Source: Agrobacterium larrymoorei
GTDB taxonomy: Bacteria; Pseudomonadota; Alphaproteobacteria; Rhizobiales; Rhizobiaceae
Direction: 5' to 3'
Assembly: GCF_005145045.1 (NCBI RefSeq)
Contig: NZ_CP039691.1
Location: 1,934,001-1,998,000, forward strand
Length of the DNA stretch: 64,000 nt
Numbering within the stretch: the stretch's first letter is position 1; each line of letters opens with the position of its first letter. Shown here one piece after another: positions 37,800 through 46,270 of the stretch. Position numbers and translations under genes: made by a program. The notes beneath the pieces are model-generated. The model was not told where the DNA came from, did not search any database, and was given only the letters and a program-made list of their open reading frames with translations.

Positions 37800-38411
37800 T
37801 TACAGGCTGGAGGACGAAGCCTCCGTTGCGGCCATCTCGTCGTTATGGGGCTCGCCGATGAACGGGTCTTTTTCGATGTTCTCCCAGGTTTCATCCATGG
37901 CGTAAGCAGAGGAGAGGTAGGGAATGGCAACATGTCCGAACCTGAACGACAGCTGCCCTTCCGCTTTTTCCTCATCCATACCCGCAACACGGTTGACGTA
38001 GATTGCGGAGGCAAGGCCCGTGCGGTCTGCACCGGAGCGACAGTGGATCAGGATCGGCTTGGGCGCATCCCGCATGATCTGGATGAGCTGGGCAACGCGT
38101 TCCAGCTTCAGCGTTCTCCGCGCGGACATGCCGAAATCGATATGCTTGACGCCGAGCTTGTCGACGGCGGCCATCTCGTTTGTATACCAGGATGATTTAT
38201 CGTTCTCGCCACGCAGGTTGATGACGGTCTTGATGCCATGCGCCATCACATAGCGCGTCAGCTCATCGCCGGTCGGCTGGTTGGAGCGGTAAAGCTGGCC
38301 GGGTATGACCTCGTGAAAATTGCCGGATATTTGCAGGGCTGCGAAATACAGCCCAAACATGACTGGCACAGCCGATACCACAGCCAAAACTTTTGTTATT
38401 CTCTTGCGCAT
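37800..38411 (-). CDS. Membrane-anchored dual-specificity/tyrosine phosphatase
   Basis: This 203-aa protein has an N-terminal anchor (residues 7-28) and a DSP-fold phosphatase domain. The catalytic CX5R loop is HCRSGADRTG, with Cys124 and Arg130. The general acid is probably Asp92 in the IDFGMS loop. VIPGQLYRSNQP and VINLRGEN are typical of the bacterial DSP/PTP group related to inositol and tyrosine phosphatases. It follows the YqaA-like gene by 71 bp on the same strand and is probably in its operon. The substrate is unknown; envelope-associated phosphoproteins or phosphoinositol are options. Confidence 0.87.
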   Translation of the reverse strand: MRKRITKVLAVVSAVPVMFGLYFAALQISGNFHEVIPGQLYRSNQPTGDELTRYVMAHGIKTVINLRGENDKSSWYTNEMAAVDKLGVKHIDFGMSARRTLKLERVAQLIQIMRDAPKPILIHCRSGADRTGLASAIYVNRVAGMDEEKAEGQLSFRFGHVAIPYLSSAYAMDETWENIEKDPFIGEPHNDEMAATEASSSSL

Positions 38412-38482
38412 ACGTCGTCATCCCCTGACTAATCGGGATGACGAAACACTTCTATACTGACAAGAAACTGAATAAAATCAGC

Positions 38483-39070
38483 TTATCGCGCGAAGACATA
38501 GACTGCATAGATGCCGATCAGCGCCGCGGCGGCAACAGCGGTAATCATGCCGAGACGCTTTTCGATGAAGTGGCGGATGCCTTCCCCGTAGCGCTGCAAC
38601 AGTCCTGCCAGAATGAAGAAGCGCGCACCGCGCGTAACGATGGCGGAGATGATGAAGAGCCCGAGGCTGATATTGGCGGCACCCGAAAGGATCGTGACGA
38701 CCTTGATCGGCGGAAGATGCGCAAGGCCAGAAGTGATCAGCAGAAGAACGATCGTCTCATAGTCAACCGATGCCCGCAGATGCTCGAACGTATCGAGCTT
38801 GCCATAAAATTCCAGAATGGGTTTGGCGAGGCTTTCAAAGGCGTAGTGCCCCAGATACCAACCGGCAATGCCGCCAAGCACGGAGGCGACCGTCGCGACG
38901 GCGGCGTAGAACATCGCCCGCTTCGGCTTTGCCAGAACCATGGGCAGAAACAGCACATCCGCGGGCACCAGAAAAATGGAGCTTTCCACGAAAGCAATGA
39001 TTCCCAGCCACCACACCGCCGTCTTTTTGGCAGCGAGGTTCATGGTCCAGGCGTAGAGACCTTTCAGCAT
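38483..39070 (-). CDS. YqaA/DedA-family membrane protein
   Basis: This 195-aa inner-membrane protein of the SNARE-associated/DedA superfamily starts MLKGLYAWTMNLAAKKTAVW. ESSIFLVPADVLFLPMVLAK and GGIAGWYLGHYAFESLAKPI are its hallmark segments; the first contains the conserved acidic residue and proline. Superfamily members include lipid scramblases/flippases for undecaprenyl phosphate and other lipids. The start at 39070 follows GGAGAAGAACGG. It is the first gene of a probable two-gene unit with the phosphatase. Confidence 0.88.
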   Translation of the reverse strand: MLKGLYAWTMNLAAKKTAVWWLGIIAFVESSIFLVPADVLFLPMVLAKPKRAMFYAAVATVASVLGGIAGWYLGHYAFESLAKPILEFYGKLDTFEHLRASVDYETIVLLLITSGLAHLPPIKVVTILSGAANISLGLFIISAIVTRGARFFILAGLLQRYGEGIRHFIEKRLGMITAVAAAALIGIYAVYVFAR

Positions 39071-39312
39071 CCGTTCTTCTCCGTCCGATTCATGTTGGTT
39101 TAGCGCCGGTGCGGAGCCTTGGCAAATGATGCGGCGCAACATTGAGGCAGAGATCAGCGATAAATGCTGCGAAGCAAAAACTCACATTCCCGATAAATAA
39201 GGGATGGCGCGTAACCATATGTTGCAGCGCAATTAAAAATCGCTTTTTGCTGGTATTTTCATGTATTTGCCGTAAAATGGTTGTGCGAGGACATACTGAG
39301 GAGGAGACAGTT

Positions 39313-39414
39313 ATGGACTACGTTCACTTTTTTACTTCGCTCAACCCGTTTATTCTCGGCATCTTGATGCTTGTTCTTTTGCTGGGTGCCTATAGCAAGT
39401 GGGTATCGCACTGA
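39313..39414 (+). CDS. Tiny membrane protein (33 aa)
   Basis: A 33-codon frame starts MDYVHFFTSLNPFILGILML and ends GAYSKWVSH, with a single span at residues 12-27. GAGGAGGAGACAG precedes the ATG, one of the best ribosome binding sites in the window. It is probably a free-standing gene between the YqaA and exoD units. No family is recognised. Confidence 0.72.
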   Translation: MDYVHFFTSLNPFILGILMLVLLLGAYSKWVSH

Positions 39415-39534
39415 CATCTGCCTGAACAGACGCGCCTGAATAAAGATGGCCGCGAGCACATTTTCGTTTGCGGATAGGCACTTGGCGGCTTGAATGGTAT
39501 CAATCCCGGAACGGAAACAGTTTCGGGATAAGGT

Positions 39535-40182
39535 ATGACGCAGAATTTCGCATTTACGGATACATCTGAAAATCTCAGCTCGGTGCTGCAAAAGCTCATC
39601 AACCGGCTGAGCGGTAAGACGATAACGCTGCGAGAATTGATGGAAGCGATAGGCGAGCAGGGTTTGCTGCTGATGTGCGCCATCGCGTCCCTGCCCTTCC
39701 TTATTCCCGTCTCCATTCCCGGCGTCAGCACGGTCTTTGGCGCAGCCATCATCATGATCAGTCTTGCGATCATACTCAACCGGCTGCCCTGGCTGCCCAA
39801 GCGCATTCTCGACAAGGAGATGGAGACGGCGCGTCTCGTGCCCGCCCTTCAGAAGGGCGTGAACATCGTCTCGAAGCTCGACCGCTTCATCCGCCCTCGC
39901 CTGCCTGCAATTACCACCGGTCTCGTGATGAACCGGGTCAACGGGCTTGCCATCATGGCGGCGGGCATATTGCTGATGATGCCGCTCGGCTTCATTCCCT
40001 TTTCCAACACCCTGCCCGGCGTGGCGATTCTTCTGTTTTCGGCGGGCATGATCCAGCGTGATGGCGCGACCGTGCTTGGCGGCTATCTTTTCCTGTGCCT
40101 GACGGTGGTTTATTTCGCCGCGCTCGCCTATGCCGCCTTCTGGGCGGGCCAGGGCATCAGCAACTCGCTTACGGGCGCGTAA
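39535..40182 (+). CDS. exoD: ExoD family exopolysaccharide synthesis protein
   Basis: This 215-aa membrane protein of the ExoD family (PF06055) is named after the Sinorhizobium gene affecting exopolysaccharide synthesis and alkali tolerance. It has a soluble N-terminal helix region and four or so membrane spans. LRELMEAIGEQGLLLMCAIA and LPFLIPVSIPGVSTVFGAAI are diagnostic. Its stop lies inside the end of the convergent gene, an overlap of 14 bp. The molecular role remains unclear in the literature. Confidence 0.92.
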   Translation: MTQNFAFTDTSENLSSVLQKLINRLSGKTITLRELMEAIGEQGLLLMCAIASLPFLIPVSIPGVSTVFGAAIIMISLAIILNRLPWLPKRILDKEMETARLVPALQKGVNIVSKLDRFIRPRLPAITTGLVMNRVNGLAIMAAGILLMMPLGFIPFSNTLPGVAILLFSAGMIQRDGATVLGGYLFLCLTVVYFAALAYAAFWAGQGISNSLTGA

Positions 40183-40453
40183 CGCCATCCCGGCGCGCTT
40201 GACGGGCGCGCTTTCTATATTCCCACCAGATTGCCAGCTGGCGGCGCTTGCGCCGCACGAAGCGCAGATCCTGCGAAAGCACCAGCAAGCCGAGAGGCAC
40301 CATCCAGAAACCGAGGATGGGCAGGAAGCCAAGACAGCCGCCCACGACCAGCAGCGAGCCGATGACGATGCGCCCAACACGCGATCTCGGCATCGCCACG
40401 CTCCATTTTCCCAAATGCAAACGGCCTGTTTGCGGGTGCATACCGAAATTCAT
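40169..40453 (-). CDS. Small membrane protein (PGPGW-like)
   Basis: This 94-aa protein has one or two membrane segments: RIVIGSLLVVGGCLGFLPIL and GFWMVPLGLLVLSQDL. A very basic tail follows (RFVRRKRRQLAIWWEYRKRA). The arrangement resembles the PGPGW transmembrane family, but the name-giving motif is replaced by LPILGFWMVP. GGAGAG lies 8 bp before the ATG at 40453. The frame runs further upstream through tRNA-Asn, which is not coding. It overlaps the exoD end by 14 bp on the opposite strand. Confidence 0.75.
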   Translation of the reverse strand: MNFGMHPQTGRLHLGKWSVAMPRSRVGRIVIGSLLVVGGCLGFLPILGFWMVPLGLLVLSQDLRFVRRKRRQLAIWWEYRKRARQARRDGVTRP

Positions 40454-40635
40454 CGAGAAAACTCTCCGGGAAGAACAAGGCCTTGAATCTTTTTTTGCCT
40501 CAACATGCCCGGAAACGTGGGGTCTTCGGTGGATAAAACAAGAGGAATGCATTTTTTTTGAAAAAAGCGCTTGGCAAATCGGAAAAGCATTTGTATTACC
40601 CCGCTCACGCCGCGCCGAGAAGCGCAGCGAAACGT

Positions 40636-40710
40636 TCCCTGGTAGCTCAGCGGTAGAGCATTCGACTGTTAATCGACAGGTCGCCGGTTCGAATCCGGCC
40701 CGGGGAGCCA
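40636..40710 (+). tRNA. tRNA-Asn (GTT)
   Basis: This complete 75-nt tRNA with encoded CCA has acceptor stem TCCCTGG/CCGGGGA with one G-U pair. The anticodon loop CTGTTAA gives anticodon GTT (asparagine). It borders the AT-rich stretch that carries the second acyltransferase, so it may mark an integration site. No repeat of its 3' end was seen downstream. Confidence 0.96.
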
Positions 40711-41316
40711 CTTTTCTTCACTGCAAGAAGTGGCTTACCGCTAAAAAATACAGCAACACCTGATATCTAACAAAACGCCAGCATAAGCTTCGGCGCTTCA
40801 GGTTGGTTCTGTGCACTCCTCTATACAGCTCATACACTTCCAACGACGTCACCGTGCGTGGTGATAGAATTCGTTCTTAGTAGAAATTCTGATGATGCAT
40901 CCGATGGCGTACATAAATGTACCCCGAGGTGGCTCATTCCCGTTTTGCACATGCCGATCAACTGGGTTGAGAATTAGCGCGGAGACTTGGCGCTGTAACT
41001 TGACGCCAATCCGGCTAATTCCCGCATGACTGACGCAATGACATGCTCTTGCTCAGACACATCTCAATCAGCTAATTATTATAATTATCTTAATGACTTA
41101 ACTATACTTCACACTGTGATTTTCCATGAATCTCGTAAGATTCCATCTATTATTCAGCAATACCGTTCTGTCGATTTATTGCAGTCTTTGAATTTCAACG
41201 GCATTCTTGAAATTAATATTACTTACAAGATTCATAAAAATTGTAGAATTCCCAATTTTATAAGCATATATCCATGCTATTCATAATACTCAAAAATTGC
41301 ATTCCGGGGGGATTCT
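40711..41316. other. AT-rich stretch, no supported gene
   Basis: The segment 41030-41300 is far richer in A and T than the rest of the window. It contains an 86-codon frame (41026-41286) with unusual composition and no ribosome binding site, which I do not accept as a gene. The sequence probably came in with the downstream acyltransferase gene and holds its promoter region. Confidence 0.5.
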
Positions 41317-42285
41317 GTGCAAAACCATTTCCATTCTGTCCAGGCACTTCGTGGAATAGCAGCAACCTTGGTCGCTATATTCCATTTTTTTCCAACTCAG
41401 TTCGTAGTCGGCGCCGCTGGAGTTGATCTTTTTTTCGTAATATCTGGGTTCATAATGGGGACGATTGGCGTCAATGATCGGCCACTTCGATTTTTAAGTA
41501 AACGTGCAATTAGAATTGCTCCCCTATACTGGCTATTCACATTCGCCATGTGCGCTGGTGCAATTGCAGGCGTCTATTCAAACTTTACATTTGATGCAGT
41601 CAGGTTGATCAAGTCGCTTCTTTTCATTCCTTACTGGGATGAAACCGGGCACACATGGCCGTTGATGGTTGTTGGATGGACGCTTAATTTGGAAGTGTTC
41701 TTCTACATTGTATTCGCAATCGGAATCTCGTTCGGAAGACCAATTCTTTTTACGGCTGCGACACTGCTGGCGATGGTTTTTCTTGGTTACGGCTTCGAAA
41801 CAAGCAATGCAGCCTTTACTTTGTGGACGTCGAACTTGCTGTTGGAATTCGTCGCAGGGCTTTTGTTGTCGAGGTTCTCTCTTGGTGAGAAATTTGCGGT
41901 GCCTGCTGTTGTAATTGGAGTGGCGGCACTTATCACAACGAACGTTTTCTCGCTGTTCGATCCGAGCTACAGAATTCTCGTTTGGGGTGTACCGGCAGTG
42001 TTGATAGTCGCGGGCTGCCTAGCGATCGAACGAATGGGAAATTGGTCCAGTCCAGTCTTAAAGCCCGTGCAAAAGGTCGGAGACGCTTCGTACTCCCTCT
42101 ATCTTTCACATGCTTTTTTTGCTGCCGCGGTTCACAAGTTTTTTGGCACCGCGTTTTTACCGTCGGCGCTGGGGGTGGCGGCTGCAATCGTCGGGGCTGT
42201 AGCCATATTCCACTTGGTTGAGAAACCCCTTATTAAATTCTTGAAGCGTCCAAGCATCAAGCTTCCAACCCCATCGCAAGCATAA
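41317..42285 (+). CDS. Acyltransferase-3 family membrane protein (ExoZ-like)
   Basis: This 322-aa integral membrane acyltransferase (PF01757) lacks a SGNH domain and has about ten spans. It starts FHSVQALRGIAATLVAIFHF, with GVDLFFVISGFIMG, KRAIRIAPLYWLF and GHTWPLMVVGWTLNLEVFFY. These are the active-site regions of ExoZ/OafA-type sugar O-acetylases. The GTG start is supported by CCGGGGGGATTCT. Codon use is AT-leaning compared with neighbours, and it sits after tRNA-Asn, so it is probably horizontally acquired. The acceptor glycan is unknown. Confidence 0.9.
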   Translation: MQNHFHSVQALRGIAATLVAIFHFFPTQFVVGAAGVDLFFVISGFIMGTIGVNDRPLRFLSKRAIRIAPLYWLFTFAMCAGAIAGVYSNFTFDAVRLIKSLLFIPYWDETGHTWPLMVVGWTLNLEVFFYIVFAIGISFGRPILFTAATLLAMVFLGYGFETSNAAFTLWTSNLLLEFVAGLLLSRFSLGEKFAVPAVVIGVAALITTNVFSLFDPSYRILVWGVPAVLIVAGCLAIERMGNWSSPVLKPVQKVGDASYSLYLSHAFFAAAVHKFFGTAFLPSALGVAAAIVGAVAIFHLVEKPLIKFLKRPSIKLPTPSQA

Positions 42286-42533
42286 TTGCGAGCGTTGGAC
42301 GGCCTACTATTTCGCCGCATCACTCTTGATCCTAAGAGTTTCACAAACCGCAGCGCAATTCGCGCTGCTCCAATGAATATCGTTTGTGTGAAGGTTTTCT
42401 GGAAGCCCATTCCTTGAGTTGCTGGTTCCGTACGAACCCTTCCCTTTCCATTGCGGTGGATCGACTTATTCGGTACGACCGATCCATGGACTGATCGGGT
42501 GTGCCGATCCCGTCGAAAGAGAAAGCTGCGCTC

Positions 42534-42863
42534 ATGTCGATTACCGCTTCGCAATGTCGGGCTGGTCGTGCCATGCTGAATTGGTCGCAGGAGGCCTTGG
42601 CTGAAGCTGCGGCGGTGGGCAGTGGTGTTGTCGCGGCATTCGAGGATGAGCGGGAACGTCCGCAGGCGGATGCGCTGCAGGCGCTCGCTGAGGCGTTGCA
42701 GCGCGGTGGGGTTTCCTTCATCGAAGATAACCAGACCTCCGGTGCTGGTGGGCCCGGTGTGCGGCTTTTGCGGTCGCCTGGGGAAATAGACACGGATCAG
42801 TCACAGACCGTACAATATAAAGAGCATCTGGCGCCGGATGCGCCAACAGGTGCAGGAGGCTGA
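42534..42863 (+). CDS. XRE-family transcriptional regulator
   Basis: This 109-aa protein has an N-terminal helix-turn-helix (SITASQCRAGRAMLNWSQEALAEAAAVGSGVVAAFEDERERP). The short C-terminal motif GVSFIEDNQTSGAGGPGVRL is typical of small rhizobial XRE regulators. The start at 42534 is preferred over a GTG at 42501 because these regulators begin MITAAQ-like. It leads a tight run of three plus-strand genes and may regulate them. Confidence 0.82.
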   Translation: MSITASQCRAGRAMLNWSQEALAEAAAVGSGVVAAFEDERERPQADALQALAEALQRGGVSFIEDNQTSGAGGPGVRLLRSPGEIDTDQSQTVQYKEHLAPDAPTGAGG

Positions 42864-42864
42864 T

Positions 42865-43125
42865 ATGTCCAAGAAGCAGAAGATGGAGCACTCGGAGTTT
42901 TCGGGAGAATTCGAGGATGACGGCATTACCGTGCTTGTCGATATCTTCCGCCCGGCTGGCACGCAGCAGGATTGGCGCATGGAAGTCATCTCCGAAGACG
43001 ACGATGTGACGACCTGGGACGAGCCTTTCGCCACGGACAAGGATGCGTGGGAAGAGTTTCTCGCCACCTGCGAGAAGGATGGCATCAGAAGCTTTCTGGA
43101 AGGCGAAGAGCCCGCCATCCATTAA
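42865..43125 (+). CDS. Acidic hypothetical protein (86 aa)
   Basis: The protein begins MSKKQKMEHSEFSGEFEDDG and is strongly acidic, with DEPFATDKDAWEEFLATCEK near the end. AGGAGGCTGAT directly precedes the ATG. It starts one base after the XRE stop codon, so the two are co-translated. I do not recognise the fold. The pairing with a regulator suggests a small accessory module. Confidence 0.75.
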   Translation: MSKKQKMEHSEFSGEFEDDGITVLVDIFRPAGTQQDWRMEVISEDDDVTTWDEPFATDKDAWEEFLATCEKDGIRSFLEGEEPAIH

Positions 43126-43154
43126 GACGGTCATTTGATGTAGGAGCCAAGCCC

Positions 43155-43481
43155 TTGAACATCGACTGGACCTATATTCAGAAGAATTGGGATTGGGCGG
43201 GTCACATGCTTGAAGCCGCGATCATGGCGCTGATCGTCGCTCTCATCTTCCGGCTGCTGTTGAACTGGCGCATGGCACTAATTGCCGGGCTGGCCTCTGC
43301 AGCCGGGCATTTTCATGGGCGGGAGAAGCGGGACTACGAGGTCTCGGTTCACATGAAGCCGCCGCATCTGGATGGATATTATTTCTGGAGATGGTCGTGG
43401 GATCAGGCGACCGACTTTTGGCCGACCGCCTTGATGTGTCTGTTTCTCATCTGGATCGCGTCCAGAAAGTTCAAGCCTTGA
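43155..43481 (+). CDS. Hypothetical membrane protein (108 aa)
   Basis: The protein has two hydrophobic segments (about 20-50 and 90-103) with KPPHLDGYYFWRWSWDQATD between them. The TTG at 43155 follows GTAGGAGCC and gives the compact protein NIDWTYIQKNWDWAGHMLEA; a longer frame from 42972 overlaps the upstream gene and is not favoured. The HFHGREKRDYE segment is reminiscent of phage or integrative-element membrane proteins. The family is unknown. Confidence 0.65.
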   Translation: MNIDWTYIQKNWDWAGHMLEAAIMALIVALIFRLLLNWRMALIAGLASAAGHFHGREKRDYEVSVHMKPPHLDGYYFWRWSWDQATDFWPTALMCLFLIWIASRKFKP

Positions 43482-43486
43482 GCGGA

Positions 43487-43834
<348 letters not shown>

Positions 43835-43940
43835 TCACTAAAAACCATCGGCAGACTCGTTTGGTTCCTGCCGCCGAGCCTCAATTTTGAAGGAACGAAG
43901 GCGTGATCTTTCCGTTTCCCTATCGACAAGGGAGAAAGTC

Positions 43941-44171
43941 ATGACCAAGGAAAAAGACAATCATCTCGACATCAAGGACGAGGATGTCGCGCGCTTTGAA
44001 ACCGAAGGCGACCTGACGCAGCATCAGCAGGAGATGGACCCGGATGAGCTGACGAGCCTGCGCGCAAGACGGCAGGCGGCACGTCAGCATGAAGACGCAT
44101 TCATCGTTGCGACCGATCTGGAAGATGACGATCAGCGCGATGCTGCTCCCGGAACTCGCGAGCAGCCGTGA
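43941..44171 (+). CDS. Hydrophilic hypothetical protein (76 aa)
   Basis: The protein starts MTKEKDNHLDIKDEDVARFE and is highly charged throughout (QHEDAFIVATDLEDDDQRDA), probably intrinsically disordered. GGGAGAAAGTC precedes the ATG at good spacing. It is divergent from the DUF2934 gene with a 127-bp shared upstream region, and both encode similar charged small proteins, suggesting common stress control. Confidence 0.7.
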   Translation: MTKEKDNHLDIKDEDVARFETEGDLTQHQQEMDPDELTSLRARRQAARQHEDAFIVATDLEDDDQRDAAPGTREQP

Positions 44172-44204
44172 AGCTTAGACCATTCGAAGATCAGCGCCGC
44201 TTTT

Positions 44205-44669
44205 CTAGCGGCGCACGGAAACGATGGACTTGCGGCTGAAGTTCGAAACCTGCACTCGCCCGGACTGATTGCCACCGAGGATCTGAGCGGTCTTTCCGCT
44301 CATGCTCTTCAAGATGCCAGCGTGATAACGCTTACCCGTTCTCACAACGACCACATCCCCCGGCTTCGCGCCGGTAACGGGAACGGCATAACCGAATGAC
44401 GACCAGGATTTCGCAAAGCCTGAAGATTTGGGCGGCGTGCGACCGGATTTTTCAGCAACGACGCTGAGGAAATGCCCACACCATGGGGTTTTCCGGGGAT
44501 TGACACCGAGGATGGCCTTCAGCGTCTTGTTGTTTTTGCCTTCATGAAGACCGGAATATTTCTCGGCCTGGTTCAACATTCCTGCCGAAGCAGGTGCGGT
44601 AACTGCAGCGCATAGCGCCGCGGCTAGAAGAAACGCAGATACTCTCAAACTCTTGCCCTTTAAAAGCAC
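44205..44669 (-). CDS. Exported TIGR02594-type (NlpC/P60-like) protein
   Basis: This 154-aa secreted protein begins with the signal peptide LRVSAFLLAAALCAAVTAPASA. The mature part has the TIGR02594 pattern: KYSGLHEGKNNKTLKAILGV, then the catalytic-type Cys in TPWCGHFLSVVAE and GAKPGDVVVVRTGKRYHAGI with the His. The family is thought to cleave peptidoglycan peptides. The start is uncertain: GTG at 44669 gives a normal signal peptide, while an ATG at 44753 would add 28 residues. Confidence 0.75.
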   Translation of the reverse strand: MLLKGKSLRVSAFLLAAALCAAVTAPASAGMLNQAEKYSGLHEGKNNKTLKAILGVNPRKTPWCGHFLSVVAEKSGRTPPKSSGFAKSWSSFGYAVPVTGAKPGDVVVVRTGKRYHAGILKSMSGKTAQILGGNQSGRVQVSNFSRKSIVSVRR

Positions 44670-44854
44670 ACAGGATCTTCGCTCCAGCCCCGCCGAAGTC
44701 ACGTGTGCCAATTCAAAGTATAGCAGCCGGGGGACCGAAATTATCCGCGTCACGGCGGCTGCTGGAAACGCCGTCTATGCTGTCAATTTAGCGATAATTT
44801 GACGAGACATGGGCGAAATTGGAACGTTATGCCCCAAAGATGCCCTTGGAGTTA

Positions 44855-45412
44855 TCAAAAAAGCGAAGCTTGTGCAAATTCTTCGTTGTTTTTGAAAAGG
44901 CCTTCCATCTCCAGCATCTGCTGTTTCGTGGCGGCACCGCCAGGCGCGGAAAATCCGCCGAGTTTTCCACCCGCCGCCAGCACGCGGTGGCAGGGAATAA
45001 GAAGCGGCAGCGGATTTTTCGCCATCGCCTGCCCCACCTCGCGCGCGCCCTCTGGTCCCGCGCCGAGTTCCTTCGCAATCGCGCCATATGTCGTGGATGT
45101 GCCCCACGGCATTCTGCGAACGAAATCGTAAACCCTTGTAAAGAAAGTGGTTTGAGCCCCTGTATCGAGCCGAACGGTGAGAAACTCGATCCTTTTGCCC
45201 GCGAAATAGGCCCTCACCTGCCCTGCCAGATCGCTCCGCTCCGCATCGGGCTCCATGGACTCAGCATCCGGCAGTCGCCGCAGAAGCTGGGCTTGCGCCT
45301 CGGCTCGGGTTGGCAGCGGCAGTTGAAAGCGCACGACACCGCCCTCATGCCACGCAAATGCGCAGTGGCCTTTCTCCGTGGAGACGATGGAATAGGCGGT
45401 TCGAGGCCTCAT
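44855..45412 (-). CDS. ogt: Methylated-DNA--protein-cysteine methyltransferase
   Basis: This 185-aa suicide enzyme removes O6-alkyl groups from guanine in DNA. The acceptor motif IPCHRV is intact with Cys141. The helix-turn-helix and arginine finger region reads MPWGTSTTYGAIAKELGAG, with REVGQAMAKNPLPLLIPCHR following. It lacks the Ada N-terminal regulatory domain, so it is the Ogt type. The ATG at 45412 follows CAGGG; one five codons upstream is possible. The photolyase gene nearby gives a small DNA-repair cluster. Confidence 0.93.
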   Translation of the reverse strand: MRPRTAYSIVSTEKGHCAFAWHEGGVVRFQLPLPTRAEAQAQLLRRLPDAESMEPDAERSDLAGQVRAYFAGKRIEFLTVRLDTGAQTTFFTRVYDFVRRMPWGTSTTYGAIAKELGAGPEGAREVGQAMAKNPLPLLIPCHRVLAAGGKLGGFSAPGGAATKQQMLEMEGLFKNNEEFAQASLF

Positions 45413-45633
45413 AAAACCCTGCCACATTTCGAACGTGTTTGGCCTAAGTGTCGGCCAGCATTAACGTTTCAGCAACTATTTTTTTTGCGCTGAGCCCACA
45501 TTATTTGCCGCAATTCTGGGGCGAAGATGTGTCACGAATAATCGCCAGCGGCGAACTGGCATACAGCGTAAGCGCAAAATAAAAGCCACCCGGCGGTTAC
45601 GCGACGGGTGGCTGAAACTTTTCATCTGTCTTC

Positions 45634-45796
45634 AGAGCGTTTCCTGAGTAAATGGCGAGGTTTTGCCGGAGCAGGTTTTCGTCAGGGCAATGGCGATTGG
45701 CGAAGAGCATACCTAAAGGTACGGTCGAGACAATCGCCTTTGAGCCTGGCGGAAAGATGCCCGGCAGAACGTTGCCATTTACTCAGGAAACGCTCT
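45634..45796. repeat. 163-bp MITE-like palindrome, copy 2
   Basis: This copy has the same length and core as copy 1 at 25145-25307. The outer ends AGAGCGTTTCCT/AGGAAACGCTCT are shared. The adjoining arm differs: CCTGAGTAAATGGC here against CCTTGTTAAATGTAAAC in copy 1, yet pairs with its own partner arm (GCCATTTACTCAGG). The arms have therefore changed together. A few inner mismatches are present. It lies downstream of the DUF982 gene. Confidence 0.85.
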
Positions 45797-45814
45797 AACA
45801 GACAGGCGGCTCGG

Positions 45815-46096
45815 TTACGAGGCCAGCTTCCGATTCTCCAGCAGGCAATTCGCATCACGGCTTGCTTCGATGAATGCGGTACGCGCAATCTCACCGGAAA
45901 CACTTCCCATAAGCGAGGCGCGGCAAAGCCGTGTTGCTTGCTCATAAGCCTTGCCGTGGCGGCTTGGCCATTCATGCTGCAGAAAATCAAAGGCCTCATA
46001 AACGCCGTTGAAGATTCGAGGCGCGCCATTCTCCAGGGAGATTACCACTGGCGCATCCCACTTAACGTCATTCAGCATCATTGATTGGACTTCCAT
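45815..46096 (-). CDS. DUF982 domain protein
   Basis: This 93-aa protein fits DUF982 (PF06169), a rhizobial family of small proteins of unknown function. Features are the N-terminal strands VKWDAPVVISLENGAPRIFN, then GVYEAFDFLQHEWPSRHG and a helical C-terminus (ARTAFIEASRDANCLLENRK). The start at 46096 is inferred from family length; the frame continues upstream. Its stop lies 18 bp from the MITE-like palindrome. Confidence 0.8.
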   Translation of the reverse strand: MEVQSMMLNDVKWDAPVVISLENGAPRIFNGVYEAFDFLQHEWPSRHGKAYEQATRLCRASLMGSVSGEIARTAFIEASRDANCLLENRKLAS

Positions 46097-46270
46097 ACTC
46101 AATTCACTCGCCCAGAACGTTGAGCCCGACATATGGTTCCGCTTCGGATGGATTAAAAACAATAAAATTCACCCTTTAAAAACCATAGGCATTTCATTCC
46201 CGTAGTATACGCTCTGAACGGGTAATCACGTCATCAACACTCATTCAAACCGAAGTGAAGCAGAGGGTCC

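Noticed and set aside
37642..37905. 87-codon plus-strand frame overlapping the phosphatase gene
   Set aside because: It is antisense to the end of a clear gene over 106 bp and has no upstream Shine-Dalgarno.
41026..41286. 86-codon frame in AT-rich DNA before the acyltransferase gene
   Set aside because: No ribosome binding site, odd composition and no family resemblance. AT-rich DNA gives frames like this by chance less often than GC-rich DNA, so it is noted, but support is too thin.
45608..46084. 158-codon frame across the second MITE-like palindrome
   Set aside because: The coding-like translation comes from the repeat and from the antisense of the DUF982 gene; a similar artefact appears at the first copy (25251-25694).
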